In this document: piece by piece, positions 1-4,765 of the stretch
Layout of the letters: each line of letters starts with the position of its first letter
How positions within the stretch are numbered: position 1 is the stretch's first letter
Source: Deltaproteobacteria bacterium
GTDB lineage: Bacteria > Desulfobacterota > Desulfuromonadia > Desulfuromonadales > BM103
Length of the DNA: 7,060 bases
Assembly (NCBI GenBank): GCA_006226895.1
Contig: SBFN01000261.1
Coordinates: 1-7,060 of the forward strand
Direction: 5' to 3'
Notes under the pieces: model-generated
The model's input: only the letters and a program-made list of their open reading frames with translations
Database searches by the model: none
Told to the model about the DNA's origin: nothing
Made by a program: the position numbers and the translations under genes

Positions 1-1299
1 GCGATCAAGTTTATAGACCCCCGGGCCGTAGTCTTCGTAAGTAACCTCAGGTTCGTCATGTCGATCGTAAAACAGGGGGCTGTTGCCCTCGCCGACCTTG
101 GCCAGCTGCACCGTATCATCACCCCACCAGTTGCCGCTGACGTCGACGAAGTCACTGAAGGTTTCCGGAGCACTGGCGAGCAACGGGTTCTGGCTTCTAC
201 GCGAGGCCGATTGTTTTTGCATGATTTTTTTTGAGCCGGAACGACTCTCCCAGTCTGCACTCTGATAAATACCGAGCTTAACGCCAAGAACATTACCCAG
301 AAAATTATTCTCTTTAACTTCCGGATAAGCAGAAAAATCACAGTAGAGCGCCAGGGCGTTCTGTTCAAAACTGTTCAAACGAACTTTGGGATTGGATTTG
401 CGGTAATTATATAGAGCCATTTCGTTATCGCGAAACAGATTGTTCTCAACCAGAGGAGATCCGTACTGATCATTGTGTACGGCGGTCTTGTTGGCGATGA
501 AACGATTATTTTTGATCACCGGATACGAGAAGGAGAAATTCAGCACCCCGTACTGGTTGCGCTCAAAGAGGTTTTCTTCGATCAGCGGGGTGCTCTTGGT
601 TTGGCTGCAGTAGACCCCGACTTCATTGTCAATGAAGATGTTCTGACTGATACGATCCGGATAGTTCTGCAGCAAGGTGACCGCCTGCTTGTTTTTCTCA
701 AATCTATTGTCGGCAATCTCGCCCTTACTGTTGTGAGAAGCCAGGATCGCTGAGCGCGATTGGTTGACAAAGCTGTTGCCTCGAATCTCCGGACCGGACT
801 TCATTTCATTGGCGATGCCAACCTGATTATCCTTAAAGGTTGAATTAATAATAACCGGGCTGGATTCGCGCAGCAGCCTAACACCAAATTCGCCGTCCTT
901 AAAGGTACAGTTTTCGACCTTGAAGTTCGTGGCAAAGCTGCTGAGCGCTGCCTGGGCGGAGTAAAATTCTGTCCAGACCAGGGAGCTGCCTTGAGGCGCC
1001 TCCATAAACTCGATTCCCAGCCAACCTTTCGGGCCCTTGAAAACAACTGGAGCCGCTGCGTTGCCATTGCTTATGATCAGCCCGCGCACGCTGATTTTTA
1101 CCTGGGTATTCGCTACGGACACCTGGGTACCAGGATCAATCGTTAAAGTCGCACCAGGGCTCACAATGACCGGCTCCTGCAGATCAACCTGCCCGGACCA
1201 TTTCACCGTCCCCGTCAGTTCCATGCCAAAGCTGGCGCTGACCAGAATCAAGCTGGCAAATGCGACAATCCAACTAGTCAGAAGTCTTTGGTGCCACAT
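1..1299 (-). CDS. Exported right-handed parallel beta-helix repeat protein B' (3' end beyond window)
   Basis: The frame is open from ATG at 1299 to the left edge (433 codons, no stop), so the C-terminus is missing. The ATG follows AGGAGG with a 9-base gap. Residues 1-25 form a signal peptide (R5, hydrophobic 10-22, likely cleavage after S-F-G at 25). A cap with G-A-T-L-T-I-x-P-G (49-57) precedes a solenoid of about 11 coils of 22-23 residues. Coils are marked by N-x-F-type turns, with Phe at 133, 155, 177, 200, 222, 245, 267, 289, 311 and 333. A polar insert (about 350-388) leads to N390-W391-W392-G393. The gene is paralogous to the beta-helix gene at 2314-3504; that alignment suggests only about 15 residues are missing. 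Beta-helix folds of this kind often bind or modify polysaccharide or serve as surface scaffolds, but I see no catalytic signature. Fold and export are well supported; function is unknown. Confidence 0.9.
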   Translation of the reverse strand, partial: MWHQRLLTSWIVAFASLILVSASFGMELTGTVKWSGQVDLQEPVIVSPGATLTIDPGTQVSVANTQVKISVRGLIISNGNAAAPVVFKGPKGWLGIEFMEAPQGSSLVWTEFYSAQAALSSFATNFKVENCTFKDGEFGVRLLRESSPVIINSTFKDNQVGIANEMKSGPEIRGNSFVNQSRSAILASHNSKGEIADNRFEKNKQAVTLLQNYPDRISQNIFIDNEVGVYCSQTKSTPLIEENLFERNQYGVLNFSFSYPVIKNNRFIANKTAVHNDQYGSPLVENNLFRDNEMALYNYRKSNPKVRLNSFEQNALALYCDFSAYPEVKENNFLGNVLGVKLGIYQSADWESRSGSKKIMQKQSASRRSQNPLLASAPETFSDFVDVSGNWWGDDTVQLAKVGEGNSPLFYDRHDEPEVTYEDYGPGVYKLDR

Positions 1300-2317
1300 G
1301 GATTACAACCTCCTCTTGCTTTGTCGAAACAGTAACCGGCACAGGGTCGCCACCGGACGCCTGCAACTTGCCATAAAGCTCATCACCTCCCGCCGGCCCG
1401 CCAAAGGCTTGCCGCGCCAGCAGGTAGTAGGGGCCACTGTCGGGGAGAGAAATCTCGAAATGGCCGTCAGCCCCGGTCGGCGTAGAGAAGAAATCGGGGT
1501 TTCCGGTCATCGCTGCTTGCCTGTAAGCAAAAACGTAGAGTCCCGGCTGAGGGACCCCCGAGGCGTCAACGACCTGACCGCTTATACCTTGCAGGTCAAC
1601 AACCTCTGCCTCCAGCATCGAGAGACGGGTCACCGTCTCGATCTTGACCTCCTGGACCTGGCCGGCCTCGATGCGAACCGGGTTGCCATAGTAATAGTTG
1701 AAATAGTCGCCGATCTCTATCGGCCCGAACTGGCCGCCCTGCATTCTCTTGCGCGCCAGCAGATAATACTCACCGGGAGGAAGATTGAGCCGGAAATCAC
1801 CACGAGCCACCGGCTGAATAAAGTACCCCGGCCCCTTGAAGTTTTTAGAGGGGTCTTTGTAGACATAGAGATAAGCCTTTTCCAACGGCTCGCCCTGGTA
1901 GCTGAGTTGACCATAGATCCCTGACCGTGCAGCCTCTTTCACCGGCTGCGCTTCCGGAACACGGACCAGGTTGAAGCCGACGTTGCGATACCCCTCGGCT
2001 GGAACCTGAATCGGACTGCCGCTGTAATAGCAGAACAGATCCCCCGGCTTGAGGGCTCCGGAGCTGTTGCTGGCAGTGAGAACGTAGTTGCCAGGTTTTA
2101 GATCAAGTTGATAAAGACCATCAAGGTCGGTCGGCGCTGATACCGCGACCACGTCACCTTTGCCAATGTCCGCAATCTGTCGATAGGCCCGGACTGTTAT
2201 CTCCTGGATCAATTCACCGCGCCAGGCGACACGACCGCGCACACCACTCTCGGCGAACGCGGTCACACTGACCAGGCAGATCAAAACACAGGCAGAAAGA
2301 GGACGGTACCATTTCAT
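1274..2317 (-). CDS. Exported three-repeat carboxypeptidase-regulatory/transthyretin-like protein A'
   Basis: 347 residues. Residues 1-22 are a Sec signal peptide (K2, R5, hydrophobic core, cleavage likely after A-F-A at 22). The rest is three beta-sandwich repeats at about 24-118, 131-226 and 243-343. Each has the hallmarks of carboxypeptidase-regulatory (CarboxypepD_reg-like, transthyretin-like) domains: a 'G-x-V/L-x-x-x-G-x-P' opening strand, a D/A-x-D-G-x-[FY] turn (for example T-G-A-D-G-H-F, 281-287), then L-P-x-G-x-Y-x-L-x-A. Repeats 1 and 2 share G-D-x4-Y-x-G-[NS]-P (92-102, 203-213). No catalytic residues are visible; such domains usually act as structural, adhesive or assembly modules. 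It is a paralog of the lipoprotein at 3501-4586, most clearly in repeats 2 and 3. The ATG overlaps the upstream stop as ATGA, and GGAG lies 8 bases before it. Domain type is likely; cellular role is unknown. Confidence 0.88.
   Translation of the reverse strand: MKWYRPLSACVLICLVSVTAFAESGVRGRVAWRGELIQEITVRAYRQIADIGKGDVVAVSAPTDLDGLYQLDLKPGNYVLTASNSSGALKPGDLFCYYSGSPIQVPAEGYRNVGFNLVRVPEAQPVKEAARSGIYGQLSYQGEPLEKAYLYVYKDPSKNFKGPGYFIQPVARGDFRLNLPPGEYYLLARKRMQGGQFGPIEIGDYFNYYYGNPVRIEAGQVQEVKIETVTRLSMLEAEVVDLQGISGQVVDASGVPQPGLYVFAYRQAAMTGNPDFFSTPTGADGHFEISLPDSGPYYLLARQAFGGPAGGDELYGKLQASGGDPVPVTVSTKQEEVVIHVAPKTSD
1309..1316 (-). promoter_or_regulatory. Shine-Dalgarno site of beta-helix gene B'
   Basis: On the minus strand the sequence reads AGAGGAGG, ending 9 bases before the ATG at 1299. 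It lies inside the 3' end of the upstream gene (stop at 1274-1276). It fixes the start of the left-edge gene and shows that this gene is translated from its own strong site despite the 26-base overlap. Confidence 0.8.
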
Positions 2318-3504
2318 CGTTCTATCTCCGTTGCCGGGTCTTTACGCCATGGGGAATGGGCAACCTTGTCCAAAGGGTACTCTTCACCTTCATCGACAAA
2401 AGTCGTTTGATCCCTGCCATCATGGATGAAAGAGGGGTTGCCGTCCGGGCCTATGCTAGCCAGCTCCAGCGTACCCTCTCTCCCCCACCAGTTATCGCCG
2501 GCGTTTACCATGCCGTCAAGACGCTTGGCGCGCCGATCTTCTTCGCTCACACTGCGCATCCCCTGACCGGCAAAAGCACTGCGCGCCGAGGTCTCTCCGG
2601 CCCGGGCATCAGCGCCACGCTTTGCTTCCCAAGAAGAGGATTGAAATTCCAACTTAACAGCTATCTCGTTGCTCATAAAATCGTTGCTCTCGACCTCCGG
2701 ATACGAGGAATAGGCAATCAACAGACCGACGCCATTTTCCTCAATCCGGTTGCCCGTCAGCAAAGGGTCCGAGCGGCGATAGATATAGAAACCGGTCTGG
2801 TTGCCAAGCAGCAGATTACCACGCAGGACCGGACGGGCGGCGCGATCAACCTGAACCGCGATCGTGTTCTCTTCAAACCGGTTGTCGAGCACTTCCGGGT
2901 CAGTACCATGGTAGGCGATCATCAGGCCGGTATCGTTGTTCACAAATTGATTGCCCTGAAACATTTGCGGCCGGGCGTGATAGAGATAAACACCGTAACG
3001 CAAATTTCCTTCAAAACGACAATCAACAACCGATGTTGTGCTGTCATCCTTGATAAAGAGACCGACCTTGAGATTCCCGGTAAAGCGACAGCGGGTCACC
3101 TTGCCGGCGGCCTTGCCGCGCACTTCCATACCGACTTTGTTGGCAGAAAGGATCATGCCCTCCAGCTGTGGGCCGCCCCCCAGGACAAAAACGCCTGTTG
3201 CTGCGCCTTTAATTACACAGTCCGTTATTCGGGTGGTGTTATCAACCCCCTTGAGACGCAACCCTTCCCAGTTCTCACCTGAGAACTCCGCACCTTCAGC
3301 CACCAAGCGACCGGAGACTTCTAGCCTGGCACCGCTAAAATGCAGCTGGGAACCAGGAAGGACCGTCAAGGTCGCTCCGGCCAGAACCTGAACATCCTCG
3401 CTAAAGGAGTGCTGACCGTCCCAGACCGTATCCTGGTCCACAACCAGGGCGGCTGCCGGGGTTGTGAAGAAGAAGGTTAGAGCTATCAGGAGAAAGAATC
3501 TCAC
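2314..3504 (-). CDS. Exported right-handed parallel beta-helix repeat protein B
   Basis: 396 residues, starting at GTG. The GTG follows AAGGAG with a 5-base gap and overlaps the upstream stop as GTGA. Residues 1-19 are a signal peptide (R2, Phe/Leu-rich core, A-A-A at 17-19). A G-A-T-L-T-V-x-P-G cap strand (43-51) is followed by about nine beta-helix coils of 21-23 residues, with register positions I98, L119, F141, F164, F187, F210, L232, I254 and F276. After the last coil an Arg/Ala/Glu-rich, probably flexible insert (about 292-335) leads to N338-W339-W340-G341 and a 55-residue tail. The family matches the broad NosD-like/beta-helix class, but there are no nos neighbours, so a copper or nitrous-oxide role should not be assumed. 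It is paralogous to the gene at 1-1299 and coupled to the A genes on both sides, which suggests A and B proteins work as a pair. Confidence 0.92.
   Translation of the reverse strand: MRFFLLIALTFFFTTPAAALVVDQDTVWDGQHSFSEDVQVLAGATLTVLPGSQLHFSGARLEVSGRLVAEGAEFSGENWEGLRLKGVDNTTRITDCVIKGAATGVFVLGGGPQLEGMILSANKVGMEVRGKAAGKVTRCRFTGNLKVGLFIKDDSTTSVVDCRFEGNLRYGVYLYHARPQMFQGNQFVNNDTGLMIAYHGTDPEVLDNRFEENTIAVQVDRAARPVLRGNLLLGNQTGFYIYRRSDPLLTGNRIEENGVGLLIAYSSYPEVESNDFMSNEIAVKLEFQSSSWEAKRGADARAGETSARSAFAGQGMRSVSEEDRRAKRLDGMVNAGDNWWGREGTLELASIGPDGNPSFIHDGRDQTTFVDEGEEYPLDKVAHSPWRKDPATEIER
2326..2330 (-). promoter_or_regulatory. Shine-Dalgarno site of gene A'
   Basis: CGGAG on the minus strand, 8 bases before the ATG at 2317 and inside the end of the preceding beta-helix gene. 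It supports the ATGA-overlap start. Confidence 0.55.
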
Positions 3505-4586
3505 CAGAACTCCTTGACGATAATCGTGCCGAGGTCATCGTTCGCACCACGGGTGACGGTGACGCTATGATCGGCCTGGCCATCGAAAGTTCCGACCCAC
3601 TCCCCCGGCTCCAGGGGCCCGCCAAAAGCGCTGCGGGCACCGATGTAGTAGGTCCCGCCATCACTGAGGAAGAGGGAAAAACTCCCGTCAGCACCTGTCG
3701 GAACCGACATATGCACCGGCTTGCCAACCATGCGGCTGTCAAGATAAGCGAAGACATAAACATCACTGACAGGCAGATCATCCGCATCGACAACCTGTCC
3801 GCGCAGCAAGGTTTCCGTTTTGGTGAAGACGCCCTCTGCCTGACGTAGCGCATGCACCTCCGCGTCCACCCTGGTCAGGGCAAAAGTGTTGAGAGCCAGG
3901 ATCTCGCCGCTGCGAATTTCAACCGGATTGCCAGGATAAGCTGCATTCAGGTCACCGGGAGACAGGGCCCCTGAGCGGCTGCCATCCGCTCGCTTGCGAG
4001 CAACCAGGGAGTAGCGTCCAACGGGCAGGTTGATGGTGAAGCGTCCGTTTTGGTCGGCCTGCACCGCCTCGCCGTAAGACGGGCCAATCAGCCCGGCATC
4101 GGTTTCTGTGTAGATATAAATAAAAGACCTTGAGACCGGTTCCCCCTGATATGTGATCAGGCCGGCGACCCCGGTTTTCTCGTCGGCGACAGGCAAACCT
4201 TCCCGGCCCATTTCACGCAGATTAAAGCTTGCGACCGGGGCTATTCTATCAGCGACCTGGTGCGGGTTGGCCGGTGACTCCGCCATCAACATGCGGGTTC
4301 GACCATCGTCTGTCGTTTCACGCTTCTTGCCGATCACGAAGTAAGAGCCTTCCGGCAAAGAAACCTGGTAGCGGCCCTCGGCGTCAGTTGTCGTAACGGC
4401 GAAGGGTTGCACGGAACGATCCTTGTCAGCCTTGAGATAAATCTCAAGCTGAGCCGTCGCCAGAGGTTGATCCTGGAAGAGGAGCTGTCCGCTCAGACCG
4501 CTGCCGTTTTCCGGCGTGCAGGCCGACAGCAGCCCCCCCAGAAGCAACAGGAGAAGACAGGGATATTTTAAAAAGACATTGTTCAT
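3501..4586 (-). CDS. Lipoprotein with three carboxypeptidase-regulatory/transthyretin-like repeats (A)
   Basis: 361 residues. The N-terminus is a lipoprotein signal: K7, a run of six Leu (11-16), then lipobox L20-S21-A22-C23. Cys23 is the predicted lipidated residue. Residue +2 is Thr, not Asp, which by the E. coli Lol rule would favour the outer membrane. Three beta-sandwich repeats follow at about 29-123, 138-238 and 259-358. Each has a G-x-Y/F turn and an L-P-x-G-x-Y-type strand. Repeat 2 carries A-R-K-R (196-199) and G-D-x4-Y-x-G-N-P (211-221); repeat 3 has P-T-G-A-D-G (296-301) and A-F-G-G-P (320-324). All these motifs recur in the paralog at 1274-2317. The ATG is the only start available, because an in-frame TGA lies six codons upstream (4602-4604); its ribosome site (AGCGAG) is weak. 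It is the first gene of the four-gene overlapping set. Probably a surface or periplasmic scaffold; function unproven. Confidence 0.9.
   Translation of the reverse strand: MNNVFLKYPCLLLLLLGGLLSACTPENGSGLSGQLLFQDQPLATAQLEIYLKADKDRSVQPFAVTTTDAEGRYQVSLPEGSYFVIGKKRETTDDGRTRMLMAESPANPHQVADRIAPVASFNLREMGREGLPVADEKTGVAGLITYQGEPVSRSFIYIYTETDAGLIGPSYGEAVQADQNGRFTINLPVGRYSLVARKRADGSRSGALSPGDLNAAYPGNPVEIRSGEILALNTFALTRVDAEVHALRQAEGVFTKTETLLRGQVVDADDLPVSDVYVFAYLDSRMVGKPVHMSVPTGADGSFSLFLSDGGTYYIGARSAFGGPLEPGEWVGTFDGQADHSVTVTRGANDDLGTIIVKEFW
3510..3515 (-). promoter_or_regulatory. Shine-Dalgarno site deciding the GTG start of gene B
   Basis: AAGGAG on the minus strand, 5 bases before the GTG at 3504. With the signal peptide that begins exactly there, it makes the GTG the probable true start. 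It lies within the last codons of the upstream lipoprotein gene. Confidence 0.75.
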
Positions 4587-4637
4587 CTTGTAAAGCTCGC
4601 TTCAAAATTTAGACAAGAACGACGAAAGACAAAAACC

Positions 4638-4735
4638 TTCATTGAACGCAAATAGCAACGGGTAAAAACGGCTAAGGGCCAAAAGCAAAAATCAACAGGC
4701 TTTTCTCTGAGTCTTTGCACCTCCGCGTTGAATCT
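4638..4735. repeat. Degenerate dispersed intergenic inverted repeat
   Basis: The spacer between the two operon parts holds nested inverted repeats. The outer arms are TTGAACGC (4642-4649) and GCGTTGAA (4725-4732), complementary at 7 of 8 positions. The inner arms are AAAAGC (4681-4686) and GCTTTT (4699-4704), exact, around a 12-base loop. The right half (4699-4732) reads like the 'ctctgcgtctctgcgcctccgcgttgaa' repeats I recall as scattered between genes in Geobacter/Desulfuromonas-type genomes. The left half (4650-4680) has lost the matching purine-rich arm, so this looks like a decayed copy. It could still affect transcript ends or stability between the flanking genes. The family assignment is from memory. 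Confidence 0.5.
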
Positions 4736-4765
4736 TCCTCCGGGCTTTTATGATTTCCACAGCCC

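Noticed and set aside
1037..1924. Plus-strand open frame of 295 codons.
   Set aside because: It lies antisense to the beta-sandwich gene A' and the start of B', which have signal peptides, repeats and ribosome sites. Its translation shows no domain or regular hydrophobic pattern.
2288..2317. L-S-A-C at residues 7-10 of A', resembling a lipobox.
   Set aside because: It comes only six residues after the start, with no hydrophobic core before it; the hydrophobic stretch follows it and ends in an A-F-A cleavage site.
2356..3282. Plus-strand open frame of 308 codons.
   Set aside because: Entirely antisense to the beta-helix gene B. It is open because of the codon bias of that gene, with no recognisable protein features.
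2314..3504. Naming the beta-helix gene nosD.
   Set aside because: Only the general beta-helix fold is shared. No other nos genes are present, and the neighbours are beta-sandwich envelope proteins.
4606..4632. TTGTCT (4627-4632) and TAAATT (4606-4611) on the minus strand as a promoter for the lipoprotein gene.
   Set aside because: Each box matches the sigma-70 consensus at only four of six positions and the spacer is 15 bases. A promoter in this spacer is plausible but this one cannot be supported.
4742..4765. GGGCT/AGCCC hairpin just after the membrane-protein stop codon as a terminator.
   Set aside because: The stem is five base pairs with a 14-base loop, and on the transcribed strand it is followed by CGGAGGAAGA, not a T-run.
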